DNA from: Acidimicrobiia bacterium
Lineage (GTDB): Bacteria > Actinomycetota > Acidimicrobiia > UBA5794 > UBA11373
Length of the DNA: 11,961 nt
Assembly (NCBI GenBank): GCA_025456165.1
Contig: JALOLI010000013.1
Span: forward strand, 1-11,961
Reading direction: 5' to 3'
A program made the position numbers and the translations under genes. This document shows positions 1 to 6,920 of this stretch, piece after piece. Within the stretch, counting starts at the first letter, position 1. Each line of letters opens with the position of its first letter. The notes beneath the pieces were generated by a model, which saw nothing but the letters and a program-made list of their open reading frames with translations, did not search any database and was not told the origin of the DNA.

Positions 1-662
1 CCGCGCTCTCCGCCCTCTCGGGGGTCGACCCGGACGGCGCCGCCTGGGACGAGGCCTTCGCCGCCGAAGGGGCCGCCGACGCCGCCCTGGCCGGCCTCTA
101 CGCCCGCCGGCCCCGCCTCGCCGCCTCGGATCGGGACTTCTACACGGTCGTCCGCTCCCGGGAGTACCTGCCGGCCGAGGAGTTTGCCGCCGTGGCCGCC
201 GCCCTCCCGGAGGGGGACGCCCCCGCCGGCATGGGGCTGATGCTGTCGGGCATCGTCGCCGAACCGCTCGACCTCTTCGACCACCTGGCCGCGATGGGCG
301 CCCGGGTAGTGGCCGACGACCTGGCCGGCGGCGCTCGCCGCCTCTATCCCCCGGCCGAGCCGGGCGACCCGTTCGAGCGACTCGCCGCCCGTCTGCTCGG
401 CGGCCCGCCCGATCCGACGCGGGGCGATCCCATCGCCACCCGGGCGGCGTGGCTCCTGGAGCAGATGAGATCGACGGGCGCCCGAGGGCTGGTCGTCTTC
501 GACCCCAAGTTCTGCGAGCCCGAGCTGTTCGATGTGCCCCTCCTTCGCCAGCACCTCGCGGCGGCCGGCTTCCCGGTCCTGCACGTCGAGGTGGAACTGA
601 CCGGGAGCCTGAGCCAGCAGACCCTGACCCGCCTGGAGGCCTTCGTGGAGACGCTGCGATGA
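1..662 (+). CDS. 2-hydroxyacyl-CoA dehydratase / benzoyl-CoA reductase family, catalytic subunit (C-terminal part, cut by window start)
   Basis: The frame is open from base 3 to the TGA at 660-662, giving the last 219 residues; the start lies outside the window. The visible part has the layout of the C-terminal half of HgdB/BcrC-type subunits: a GMGLMLSG strand, a VVADDLAGG motif, a DPFERLAARLL helix, a conserved cysteine in FDPKFCEPE, and the closing TRLEAFVETLR, which in this family is usually a TRxEAFxE-like ending. Such subunits form the heterodimer that binds a 4Fe-4S cluster and the acyl-CoA substrate and carries out one-electron reductive chemistry. The next subunit starts at 659, overlapping this stop (ATGA), so the two are probably translationally coupled. 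The N-terminal cluster-binding cysteines cannot be seen. The substrate cannot be told from sequence; family membership is the firm part. Confidence 0.82.
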   Translation, partial: ALSALSGVDPDGAAWDEAFAAEGAADAALAGLYARRPRLAASDRDFYTVVRSREYLPAEEFAAVAAALPEGDAPAGMGLMLSGIVAEPLDLFDHLAAMGARVVADDLAGGARRLYPPAEPGDPFERLAARLLGGPPDPTRGDPIATRAAWLLEQMRSTGARGLVVFDPKFCEPELFDVPLLRQHLAAAGFPVLHVEVELTGSLSQQTLTRLEAFVETLR

Positions 663-1975
663 GCCGCCTCGGCCATCTCATCGGCTACCGCCTGGTGGGG
701 CGGACGGGCCTGCGCCTGCAGCGCCGCCGCGAGGAGCGGCGCCTGGACCGGCCGGCCGACCCGGAGCGCCCGCTGTCGCCCCCCCTGCGCAGCATCGCCC
801 AGATGCGGGAGATGATGTCCCGTCACTACCTGGAGGGGCGCCACGTCGACGGGGTGCGCCCGGTGGCCTGGGTCACCAGCGGCGCCCCCACCGAGATCCT
901 CACCGCCCTCGGGTTCTTCGTGATCTACCCGGAGAACCACGCCGCCCTGTGCGGCGCCCGCCGCCGGGCGCAGCGCCTCTGCGAGGCGGCCGAGGACGCC
1001 GGCTACTCCCGGGACATCTGCTCCTACGCCCGCACCGACATCGGCGCGCTGCTGTCGGGAGAGACCCCGGTGGGGAAGCTGCCCCGCCCCGACCTGCTCC
1101 TGTGCTGCACCAACATCTGCCAGACGGTCCTCTACTGGTACCGGGTGCTGGCCGACCACTTCGGCTGCCCCCTGCTGCTGGTCGACACTCCCTTCCAGTA
1201 CCGGGAGGAGCCCCGGCCCCACGAGGTGGCCTACGTCCGCCGCCAGTTGGAGGAGATCGTGCCCGCAGCCGAGCGAGTCGCCGGCAGGGCGTTCTCGGAG
1301 CAGCGATTCTCCCGGGTAGTGGCCCGGGCCAAGGAAGCGAGCGAGACCTGGATGCAGGTCCTCGAGCGCGCCCGCCACCGTCCCTCCCCGCTCACCGCCT
1401 TCGACTCGTTCACCCACCTGGGCCCGATCGTCGACCTGCGCGGGGAGGAGGCCACCACCGCCTACTACCGGGCCATGCTCGCCGAGGTCGACCGGCGCAT
1501 CGCCGCCGGGGTGGGGGCGGTGCGCGAGGAGCGCTACCGGGTCCTCTGGGACAACCTGCCCATCTGGTACCGCATCGGGCCACTGTCGCAGTGGCTGGCC
1601 GCCCGCGGGGTCAACGTCGTCGCCTCCACCTATGCCCACGCCTGGGGAGAGCTCGCCCCGCTCATGGACCCCGCCGACCCCTTCGAATCCATGGCCCGGG
1701 TCTACCTGCACCCCATCCTCAATCGCTCCGCCGGCCAGAAGCTCGAGGCCATGCGCACCATGGTGCGCGACTTCTCTGCCGACGGGGTGATCCTGCACTC
1801 CGACCGCTCCTGCAAGCCCTACTCGCTGGGCCAGATCGATCAGCGAGACGGCCTGGTCAACCAGGTCGGGGTCCCGGCCCTGCTGCTCGACGCCGACCAC
1901 AACGACCCCCGCGCCTTCGCCGAGGAGCAGGCGGCAGGCCGGCTAGAGGCCTTCGTGGAGATGCTGGGCCGATGA
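659..1975 (+). CDS. 2-hydroxyacyl-CoA dehydratase / benzoyl-CoA reductase family, second catalytic subunit
   Basis: A 438-residue protein. The ATG at 659 is chosen because it overlaps the previous stop as ATGA; the longer frame starting upstream would run through the previous gene. Family motifs: SGAPTEILTALG (residues 74-85), YPENHAALCGARR (90-102, Cys98), GYSRDICSYARTD (115-127, Cys121), LLLCCTNICQT (147-156, Cys149, Cys150 and Cys154), and SDRSCKPYSLGQ (381-392, Cys385), then a GRLEAFVEML ending like that of the first subunit. The cysteines in these motifs are the expected 4Fe-4S ligand candidates. Length and motifs are closest to BcrB/BzdO-like or HgdA-like subunits. With the upstream subunit it should form the cytoplasmic, oxygen-sensitive D-component that takes an electron from the activase. 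Whether the reaction is dehydration of an (R)-2-hydroxyacyl-CoA or ring reduction is not decided by the sequence. Confidence 0.88.
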   Translation: MSRLGHLIGYRLVGRTGLRLQRRREERRLDRPADPERPLSPPLRSIAQMREMMSRHYLEGRHVDGVRPVAWVTSGAPTEILTALGFFVIYPENHAALCGARRRAQRLCEAAEDAGYSRDICSYARTDIGALLSGETPVGKLPRPDLLLCCTNICQTVLYWYRVLADHFGCPLLLVDTPFQYREEPRPHEVAYVRRQLEEIVPAAERVAGRAFSEQRFSRVVARAKEASETWMQVLERARHRPSPLTAFDSFTHLGPIVDLRGEEATTAYYRAMLAEVDRRIAAGVGAVREERYRVLWDNLPIWYRIGPLSQWLAARGVNVVASTYAHAWGELAPLMDPADPFESMARVYLHPILNRSAGQKLEAMRTMVRDFSADGVILHSDRSCKPYSLGQIDQRDGLVNQVGVPALLLDADHNDPRAFAEEQAAGRLEAFVEMLGR

Positions 1976-2745
1976 AAGGCCCCGCCGCCTTCGGCATCGA
2001 CGCCGGGTCCACCACCTGCAAGGTGGTAGCGGTGGATGCCGCCGGCGAACTGGTGGCCTCGCGGCTGGAGGCCACCCGGCCCCGGCTGGAAGAGCAGGCC
2101 GCCGCCCTGGCGGAGGCCCTGTGTGCCGACCTGGGCCTGGCCGTCCCGCCCCCGCTGGTGGCCACCGGCTACGGCCGGCAGCTGGTGCGGGATGCCGCCC
2201 GCCGGGTGACCGAGATCACCTGCCACGCCCGCGGCGCCTTCCGAGCGCTGGGCCACGGCGGCACCCTGGTGGACATCGGCGGCCAGGACTCCAAGGCCAT
2301 CCGCATCGGGGAGGACGGGCGCCCCGTGGACTTCGCCATGAACGACAAGTGCGCCGCCGGCACCGGCCGCTTCCTGGAGCACACCGCCGCCCGCCTCGGG
2401 GTGGAAGTCGCCGAACTCGGGCCGCGGGCGCTGGGCGCCGCCGCCGAGGAGCGGATCTCGTCGACCTGCACCGTCTTCGCCGAATCGGAGATCATCTCGC
2501 TGATCGGCCGCGGCGCCGATGTCGACGCCATCATCCGCGGCCTGCACCGCTCGCTGGTGGGCCGCATAGTGGCCATGGCCCGCACCGTGGGCCTCACTCC
2601 CCCGCTGATCCTGTCGGGCGGGGTGGCCCTCAACCCGGGAGTGCAGGCGATGATGGCCGAGGCCACCGGCATGGAGGTGGTCTTGCCCGCCTACCCCCAG
2701 TTGATGGGGGCCTACGGGGCGGCGCTGCTGGCGCTGGAGGGGTGA
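1972..2745 (+). CDS. Acyl-CoA dehydratase activase (BadF/BadG/BcrA/HgdC-type ATPase with 4Fe-4S cluster)
   Basis: A 257-residue protein; its ATG at 1972 overlaps the previous TGA (ATGA). It has the ASKHA (actin/hexokinase-fold) nucleotide-binding signature: GIDAGSTTCK (residues 8-17, phosphate-1), LVDIGGQDSKAI (99-110, phosphate-2) and ILSGGVALNPGV (213-224, adenosine motif). Cys127 in NDKCAAGTGRF and Cys166 in SSTCTVFAESE sit where HgdC-type activators place the two cysteines that, in a homodimer, hold one 4Fe-4S cluster between the subunits. The length is close to that of HgdC and shorter than BcrA-type subunits. It should use ATP to drive an electron at very low potential into the two-subunit enzyme encoded just upstream. 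No second ATPase gene follows, which argues for a homodimeric dehydratase activator rather than a heterodimeric benzoyl-CoA reductase AD unit. Confidence 0.93.
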   Translation: MKGPAAFGIDAGSTTCKVVAVDAAGELVASRLEATRPRLEEQAAALAEALCADLGLAVPPPLVATGYGRQLVRDAARRVTEITCHARGAFRALGHGGTLVDIGGQDSKAIRIGEDGRPVDFAMNDKCAAGTGRFLEHTAARLGVEVAELGPRALGAAAEERISSTCTVFAESEIISLIGRGADVDAIIRGLHRSLVGRIVAMARTVGLTPPLILSGGVALNPGVQAMMAEATGMEVVLPAYPQLMGAYGAALLALEG

Positions 2746-2752
2746 GCGGCAC

Positions 2753-2765
2753 GGCGGGGGCCGCC
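2753..2765 (+). other. Short stem-loop after the activase gene
   Basis: GGCGG-GGG-CCGCC is a perfect 5-bp stem with a 3-base loop, 7 bases after the activase stop. There is no T-run, so it is at best a weak end-of-operon signal; in DNA this GC-rich such stems arise often by chance. Confidence 0.25.
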
Positions 2766-2770
2766 ATCCC

Positions 2771-2800
2771 TAGCATCCCCGGCGGTCAATCCACCCAGGA
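2771..2800 (+). promoter_or_regulatory. Candidate -10 hexamer and RBS of the serine hydrolase lipoprotein gene
   Basis: TAGCAT at 2771-2776 fits the TAnnnT form of an actinobacterial -10 element and lies 33 bases before the ATG at 2810. AGGA at 2797-2800 is a Shine-Dalgarno match 9 bases before the ATG. No -35 box is recognisable. Similar TAGnnT hexamers precede several other genes in this window. Confidence 0.4.
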
Positions 2801-2809
2801 ACGGTTCCC

Positions 2810-4036
2810 ATGGCCTCCCGACCCCTCATCGCCGGCGCCCTGGCGGGCGCGCTGCTGCTGGCCGCGTGCGGCTCCGGCAGCGCGGGCCCCGACGCAACCA
2901 CCTCCACCCCGCAGACGACTACTTCCACGAGTGCCCCCTCCGGCGACCGGCGGCTGGCGGCCCTCGAGGAGGCCCGGGCCGCCTACGGGGCCCCCGGTGC
3001 AGTGGCCGCGATCCTCGACAACGCCGAGGAGTGGGCCGGGGCCGTCGGCGCCGCCGACCTCGAGGGCACCCCTGCCGACGCCTCCATGCGCTTCCGCGCC
3101 GGCAGCATCACCAAGACGCTGGTTGCGGCTCTGGCCCTCCACCTCGCCGGCGACGGCCTCCTCGAACTCGACCGGTCGGTCGAGGAGATGGTGCCCGGGG
3201 TGCTGCGGCCCGGCGAACCGGTCACCGTCCGCCAACTGCTCGATCACACCAGCGGCGTCTTCGACGAGGGCAATGAGGGCGACGTAGCGGCAGACGTGGC
3301 CGCCATCGCCGATCCCGACCTGCGCGCCGAGGCCCAGGCCTTGCTGGCTGCCGCCCTGGCGGGCGAGGCGGTGATGGTCCCCGACCGGGTGATCGTGGCC
3401 CTGGCAGAGACCCACCCGCGCTACTTCGCCGCCGGCACCGGCTGGCACTACAGCAACCCCAACTACCAGTTGGCGGGCATGGTGATCGAGCACGCCGCCG
3501 GCCGGCCGCTGGCGGAGGTCCTCGCCGACAGGATCTCGGGTCCTCTGGGCCTGGCGACCATGTCCCTGGCTCCGGCCGACCGGACCAGCCCGGAACTGCG
3601 GGGGTACGACGCGTTCGCTGCCGCCGGCGGCCTCGCCGCCACGATCGCGGCCGGCCGACTGGCAGATGTCACCGACGACCTCAGCTTCTTCGGCAACGGG
3701 GGGAACGGGGGGTTGCTGACCACCGCGCTGGACCTGGCCAGGTTCTTCGCCGCCCTCTCGTCCGGCCGCGTCCTGCCCCCGGCTCTCCTGGAGGAGATGC
3801 GGGAGCCGAGCGTGCCCGCGTGGGCCGCCTTCTCCCCCTACGGCCTGGGCCTGGCGACCTACACCATGTCCTGCGGCCGCTTCTACGGTCACGCCGGCAG
3901 TGTCGTCGGCACCCAGTCGATCGCCCTGACCGACGTCGAGGGAACACGAGTTGTGGTGGTTGCCTTCAACGCCCGCGCCGCAGCCGACCCGGGGCTCGCC
4001 GCCCTGGCCGACCGCCTCATCTGCGGCGGGGCATAG
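2810..4036 (+). CDS. Serine hydrolase lipoprotein, beta-lactamase class C / D,D-carboxypeptidase fold
   Basis: A 408-residue predicted lipoprotein. The signal peptide ends in the lipobox LAAC, with Cys20 as the acylated residue, and a Thr/Ser-rich linker runs to about residue 45. The catalytic domain has the three motifs of penicillin-recognising serine enzymes: S99-I-T-K102 (nucleophile and base), Y214-S-N216, and H361-A-G363 in place of KTG, as is common in class C-like esterases and D-aminopeptidases. It probably acts outside the membrane on a D-amino-acid peptide or ester. Membership in the beta-lactamase family (PF00144 type) does not imply antibiotic resistance. The gene follows the dehydratase operon after 64 bases with its own candidate -10 and RBS, so it is probably a separate unit. 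It converges with the amidase gene 30 bases downstream. The exact substrate is unknown. Confidence 0.9.
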   Translation: MASRPLIAGALAGALLLAACGSGSAGPDATTSTPQTTTSTSAPSGDRRLAALEEARAAYGAPGAVAAILDNAEEWAGAVGAADLEGTPADASMRFRAGSITKTLVAALALHLAGDGLLELDRSVEEMVPGVLRPGEPVTVRQLLDHTSGVFDEGNEGDVAADVAAIADPDLRAEAQALLAAALAGEAVMVPDRVIVALAETHPRYFAAGTGWHYSNPNYQLAGMVIEHAAGRPLAEVLADRISGPLGLATMSLAPADRTSPELRGYDAFAAAGGLAATIAAGRLADVTDDLSFFGNGGNGGLLTTALDLARFFAALSSGRVLPPALLEEMREPSVPAWAAFSPYGLGLATYTMSCGRFYGHAGSVVGTQSIALTDVEGTRVVVVAFNARAAADPGLAALADRLICGGA

Positions 4037-4049
4037 AAGCCCGCCCCGC
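4026..4049 (+). terminator. Possible hairpin terminator between convergent genes
   Basis: GCGGGGC (4026-4032) and GCCCCGC (4043-4049) form a perfect 7-bp stem around a 10-base loop that contains the TAG stop of the serine hydrolase. It lies between two convergent genes, so it could act on both strands. No T-tract follows, which keeps this tentative. Confidence 0.35.
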
Positions 4050-4066
4050 GTCACGAGGCCGGCTCA

Positions 4067-5557
4067 TCAACCCAGCGAGGGCCTCCGGTCGAACCAGGGG
4101 CGGGCCGCCTCCAACTGAGCGGCCAGCCGGAAGAGCAGGCCCTCTTCCTCGAGTCGGCCGATGAACTGCACCCCGACGGGCAGCCCGGAGGGGGTCCAGT
4201 GCAGCGGCACCGACATGGCCGGCTGCCCGGTGAGGTTGCACAGCGGGGTGTTGGGCATGGGCGCCAGGATCTCGCCGGCCAACTGCTTGACCACGGAGCG
4301 GACCATCGGCTTGGCCGGGACCCGCTTCACCACCTGCAGCAGCGCCCGCTCGGCGCGGCTCAGGTCCAGTTCGCCGATGGGCCAGGGTGGCTGCGCCAAG
4401 GTGGAGCTGAGCACGATGTCGTACTGCTCCATGAAGGCGGCCATGACCCGGCCGGTGCGGCGCATCACGTCGAAGGCGATGTCGAGATCGACGGCCGAGC
4501 GCTGCCGGCCGACGATGCGGATGATCCAGGTCACCAGTTCCACCTCGCCGGAGCGGACCTTGCGCCCGGTGAGCCGCTCGCTCTCGGCGATCTGGAACGC
4601 TCCTTCGCCGCCGGTGAGCGTGACGAAGGCATCCACGATCTCGGGGATGTCGAGCGGCAGCCGTACCTCGGTCACCTCGTGGCCCAATTCGGCACAGAGG
4701 CGAGCAGCCGACTCCACCGCCGCCCCGCACTCGGGGTCCTGAGGCCGCTCGTCGAGCAGAGCCGACTTGGTGAAGGCGATGCGCAGCCGTCCCGGCGGCG
4801 CCCCCACCTCCTCGGCATACGGCCGCGGCGGCGGGGCGGGACGATAGGGGGCGCCGGGCGGGGCGCCGTGGGTGGCGTCGAGCAGCCTCGCCGAATCCCG
4901 CACGCTGCGGGTGATGGCGTGCTGCTCCGACAGGCCCAGCCAGCACTCCATGTAGTCCGGGCCCCAGGTGCTGCGACCCCGCGTGGGCTTGAGGCCGAAC
5001 AACCCGCAGGCCGAGGCGGGCATGCGGATCGACCCGCCGCCGTCGTTACCGTGCGCCATGGGCACCATCCCCGCGGCCACGGCGGCGGCCGAGCCCCCGG
5101 AAGAGCCGCATGGGGTGCGGCCCGTGTCCCAGGGGTTGCGGGCCGGGCCGTGCACCTCCGGCTCGGTCACCGGGGCCAGCCCGAACTCCGGGGTGTTGGT
5201 CTTGCCCAGGATGATCAGCCCGGCGCGCCGATGCCGTGTGACGATGTCGTTGTCGGCCGGGGCGACGTAGCCTGCCCGGGAGCGCGACGACTGGGTGTAG
5301 GGCAGACCGGCCACGGCCGCCCCCAGGTCCTTGACCAGGAAGGGGACGCCGGCGAAGGGGCCCTCGCGCGGCTCGGCGGCCGCCGCCGCCCGGGCCCGGT
5401 CCAGGTCGGGGTAGACGACGGCGTTCAGCCTCGGGTTGAGCGCCTCGATGCGCCGGGCGGCCGCCTCGAACAGCTCGAGCGGATGTACTTGCCGGCTGCG
5501 GACCAAGTCGGCCAGGCCGGTGGCGTCGTGGCGATCGTATGCGGCGAACGGCTCCAT
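4067..5557 (-). CDS. Amidase signature family hydrolase (resembles 6-aminohexanoate cyclic dimer hydrolase NylA)
   Basis: A 496-residue enzyme of the amidase signature family. The Ser-cisSer-Lys triad is visible: Lys76 in FLVKDLG, Ser152 in GSSGGS, and Ser176 in GGGSIRMPA; the 24-residue spacing between the two serines is that of the family. Close likeness to NylA as I recall it includes a [17 protein letters not shown] region, [13 protein letters not shown], [17 protein letters not shown], and the ending [11 protein letters not shown]. It should hydrolyse a linear or cyclic amide in the cytoplasm; the real substrate cannot be named, and many genes annotated as NylA-like are general amidases. 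The start at 5557 is supported by GGAGG on the minus strand (5567-5563), 5 bases before the ATG. The PPOX gene lies 92 bases upstream on the same strand, so co-transcription is possible, though a TAGTCT -10 candidate lies in the gap. Confidence 0.9.
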   Translation of the reverse strand: MEPFAAYDRHDATGLADLVRSRQVHPLELFEAAARRIEALNPRLNAVVYPDLDRARAAAAAEPREGPFAGVPFLVKDLGAAVAGLPYTQSSRSRAGYVAPADNDIVTRHRRAGLIILGKTNTPEFGLAPVTEPEVHGPARNPWDTGRTPCGSSGGSAAAVAAGMVPMAHGNDGGGSIRMPASACGLFGLKPTRGRSTWGPDYMECWLGLSEQHAITRSVRDSARLLDATHGAPPGAPYRPAPPPRPYAEEVGAPPGRLRIAFTKSALLDERPQDPECGAAVESAARLCAELGHEVTEVRLPLDIPEIVDAFVTLTGGEGAFQIAESERLTGRKVRSGEVELVTWIIRIVGRQRSAVDLDIAFDVMRRTGRVMAAFMEQYDIVLSSTLAQPPWPIGELDLSRAERALLQVVKRVPAKPMVRSVVKQLAGEILAPMPNTPLCNLTGQPAMSVPLHWTPSGLPVGVQFIGRLEEEGLLFRLAAQLEAARPWFDRRPSLG

Positions 5558-5562
5558 CCCAT

Positions 5563-5590
5563 CCTCCCCGGGGTCGTGCCCGGGAGACTA
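5563..5590 (-). promoter_or_regulatory. Candidate -10 (TAGTCT) and RBS of the amidase gene
   Basis: On the minus strand TAGTCT (5590-5585) lies 27 bases before the amidase ATG, and GGAGG (5567-5563) lies 5 bases before it. No -35 element is seen. The amidase could also be read from the PPOX gene promoter. Confidence 0.35.
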
Positions 5591-5649
5591 CGCCGCCGCC
5601 GCCACCCGCGCCGCGGCGCTGCCGGCCTCACCGGGGCTCGAGGCCCGCG

Positions 5650-6015
5650 TCAGCCGGCGGGGACGATCTCGATAAAGGCGTGCTCCGGACGGCGCCGGGT
5701 GATCAGGCGGAACATCCATCCGTACTTAGCGGCCAGCGCTCCCTGGATCCGGGCGCCCGCCTCACCGTCGACCAGGCGGGCCGCCGCCTCCTGCTCCGGG
5801 CCTTTCGGCTTGCCCTTGAAGCTGCACGGTGCGATGCGCACCCGCCCATCGCGGCGCAGCCGCTTCACCTTCCCCGCCTGCGCCGAGGTGAAGACGCCGA
5901 GGGTGTCGCCCACCCGGGCGAACCAGACCGGCGTCGGCACCCCTTCCCCGCTGCGCCGGAAGGTGGTCAGGAGCAGGAACTGATGGCCGTCGAAAGAGGC
6001 GAAGGCGTCGTCCAC
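5650..6015 (-). CDS. PPOX-class (F420/flavin-dependent, split-barrel) oxidoreductase
   Basis: A 121-residue protein if read from the GTG at 6015. The reading frame is open further upstream to an ATG at 6165, but family similarity begins only near FLLLTTFRRSG, typical members have roughly 120-140 residues, and the extension would be coded by the repeat-containing intergenic region, so the GTG is preferred. GGAGAG lies 4 bases before it. Family motifs: LLTTFRRSGEGVPTPVWF (residues 15-32), TSAQAGKVKRLRRDGRVRIAPC (43-64) and KYGW (97-100). Such split beta-barrel proteins bind F420 or a flavin and reduce small molecules; the substrate is unknown. Its 3' end is 92 bases before the amidase, so the two may share a transcript. 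It is divergent from the P-loop gene. Confidence 0.8.
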   Translation of the reverse strand: MDDAFASFDGHQFLLLTTFRRSGEGVPTPVWFARVGDTLGVFTSAQAGKVKRLRRDGRVRIAPCSFKGKPKGPEQEAAARLVDGEAGARIQGALAAKYGWMFRLITRRRPEHAFIEIVPAG

Positions 6016-6021
6016 AGGGCT

Positions 6022-6036
6022 CTCCGGGTCGGATGC
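6022..6036. repeat. 15-bp direct repeat, copy 1
   Basis: CTCCGGGTCGGATGC, identical to the copy at 6091-6105 on the same strand. This copy overlaps the leader and Shine-Dalgarno region of the PPOX gene. The spacing from start to start is 69 bp. Confidence 0.75.
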
Positions 6037-6040
6037 GACG

Positions 6041-6046
6041 ATCCTA
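6041..6046 (-). promoter_or_regulatory. Candidate -10 hexamer (TAGGAT) of the PPOX gene
   Basis: TAGGAT on the minus strand, 25 bases before the preferred GTG start at 6015. It supports the short form of the protein, because the longer reading frame would contain this promoter. No -35 box is recognisable. Confidence 0.4.
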
Positions 6047-6090
6047 GGAGGGCACCCGCCGGGTCGCCGCCCGGTCGCGAACAGGTCCGC

Positions 6091-6105
6091 CTCCGGGTCG
6101 GATGC
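6091..6105. repeat. 15-bp direct repeat, copy 2
   Basis: Second perfect copy of CTCCGGGTCGGATGC, between the divergent PPOX and P-loop genes. Together with copy 1 it brackets the PPOX -10 candidate. It could be a pair of operator sites or a small duplication. Confidence 0.75.
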
Positions 6106-6182
6106 CCCCCGACCGTCGGCCGGGATCGGGCGAAGGTCGTCTGCCGGCCGCCCACCTCTTAGCACGGATGCGGGGCCTCTCC

Positions 6183-6204
6183 CGAGACGGTACCGTGCGA
6201 GACG
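6183..6204. promoter_or_regulatory. Palindrome with flanking direct repeats before the P-loop gene
   Basis: ACGGTACCGT (6187-6196) is a perfect 10-bp palindrome, overlapped and followed by two copies of CGAGACG (6183-6189 and 6198-6204). It ends 8 bases before the chosen ATG at 6213. TACCGT (6191-6196) within it could be a -10 element. An operator is plausible but unproven. Confidence 0.35.
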
Positions 6205-6212
6205 ACGCCGTT

Positions 6213-6845
6213 ATGCCCATGACCCCGCCTGCCTCCCGCAAGATCGCCTTCATCGGGTCGCACTCCATCCGCAAGACCAACGCGGTGCACTCCTTCGCCG
6301 GAGCGGTGGGGCGCAGCGGACGGAGCGTGGAAGTGGGCCGCGAGGTGGTTCGCTTCAACCCGCTCGGTTTGAACGAGGGAGCCACCCCCGAGGCCCAGCT
6401 GTGGGTGGTCTGTGCCCAGATCCAGCAGGAGCTCGAGCTGCGCAACCGGGCCGAGGTCCTGGTCACCGACCGGGCCGTCATCGACAACTTCGCCTACTTC
6501 CTGCGGGTCACCAGGGGGGAGGACCCCTTCGACGTCGAGCCCCTGGTGCGCCGCTGGTGCGAGACCTACGACCTGTTCGTGCGGCTCCTGCCCGATGTGG
6601 CCCTGCTCGCCGACGGGGTGCGCAGCGTCAACGACGCCTTCCGCGACGAGATCGAGGCGATCCTCGACCGCATCCTCCCCCAGTACATCCCCGACGACCG
6701 CCTGGTCACCCTGCGCGCTTCGGAGATCACCGAGCGCTTCGACTGGGGCGCCCTGCTGGAGAGGCTGTTCGGGCCTTCCGACTCGGCCCGGGCCCGACGG
6801 TCCCAGGCACGCTTCGTGCGCCTGACCAAGCTGCTGCCCCGCTGA
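6213..6845 (+). CDS. P-loop NTPase-like protein with aberrant Walker A motif (AAA_28 / nucleoside-kinase-like)
   Basis: A 210-residue protein from the ATG at 6213; an ATG at 6219 and a GTG at 6195 are also in frame and no start has a clear Shine-Dalgarno, so the start is uncertain. IAFIGSHSIRKT (residues 11-22) is a strand plus P-loop, but where the canonical motif GxxxxGK[ST] has the glycine before the lysine, Arg20 is present. Further family-like elements: VEVGREVVRFNPLGLNEGATPEAQLW (39-64), VLVTDRAVIDNFAYFLR (82-98, Walker B-like strand and DR), and VRLLPDVALLADGVR (123-137, a strand preceding a lid-like region). This resembles small P-loop ATPases or kinases of the AAA_28/NadR-like group. 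A nucleotide-dependent kinase or ligand-binding role is inferred only. Downstream the SDR gene has its own promoter candidate. Confidence 0.7.
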   Translation: MPMTPPASRKIAFIGSHSIRKTNAVHSFAGAVGRSGRSVEVGREVVRFNPLGLNEGATPEAQLWVVCAQIQQELELRNRAEVLVTDRAVIDNFAYFLRVTRGEDPFDVEPLVRRWCETYDLFVRLLPDVALLADGVRSVNDAFRDEIEAILDRILPQYIPDDRLVTLRASEITERFDWGALLERLFGPSDSARARRSQARFVRLTKLLPR

Positions 6846-6889
6846 GCAGCTCTCCGACGGCCGCGGCCCGTTGCCGGTTTCCGGTGCGG

Positions 6890-6914
6890 TAGCGTCCGGT
6901 CCCGGCAGAAGGAG
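6890..6914 (+). promoter_or_regulatory. Candidate -10 (TAGCGT) and RBS of the SDR gene
   Basis: TAGCGT (6890-6895) lies 25 bases before the ATG at 6921, and AAGGAG (6909-6914) lies 6 bases before it, the best Shine-Dalgarno in the window. TTGCCG at 6871-6876 is only 13 bases upstream of the -10, too close for a normal -35. A GGCCGCGGCC palindrome lies at 6859-6868. Confidence 0.45.
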
Positions 6915-6920
6915 ACTGAG

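Noticed and set aside
344..1900. 518-residue open frame on the minus strand opposite the dehydratase subunits
   Set aside because: Its translation is low-complexity Gly/Val/Gln-rich text without domain motifs, while the plus-strand frame carries clear family motifs. Long antisense frames are expected in DNA this GC-rich.
636..1961. Identical 16-base stretch GAGGCCTTCGTGGAGA near the ends of both dehydratase subunits (636-651 and 1946-1961)
   Set aside because: It encodes the conserved EAFVE ending shared by the two related subunits, so homology explains it; not a mobile or regulatory repeat.
949..1971. Upstream extension of the activase frame
   Set aside because: The extension translates to Pro/Arg/Gly-rich text overlapping the catalytic subunit; the ATGA-coupled start at 1972 gives the exact HgdC-like N-terminus.
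2810..4036. Antibiotic-resistance beta-lactamase
   Set aside because: The SxxK/YSN/HAG motif set occurs widely in carboxypeptidases, esterases and D-aminopeptidases; nothing here shows beta-lactam hydrolysis.
4199..5983. 594-residue open frame on the plus strand across the amidase and PPOX genes
   Set aside because: It is antisense to the well-supported amidase triad and has no recognisable motif or RBS; a GC-driven shadow.
6016..6165. N-terminal extension of the PPOX protein to an ATG at 6165
   Set aside because: The added 50 residues do not resemble the family and would run through a -10 candidate and a direct repeat.
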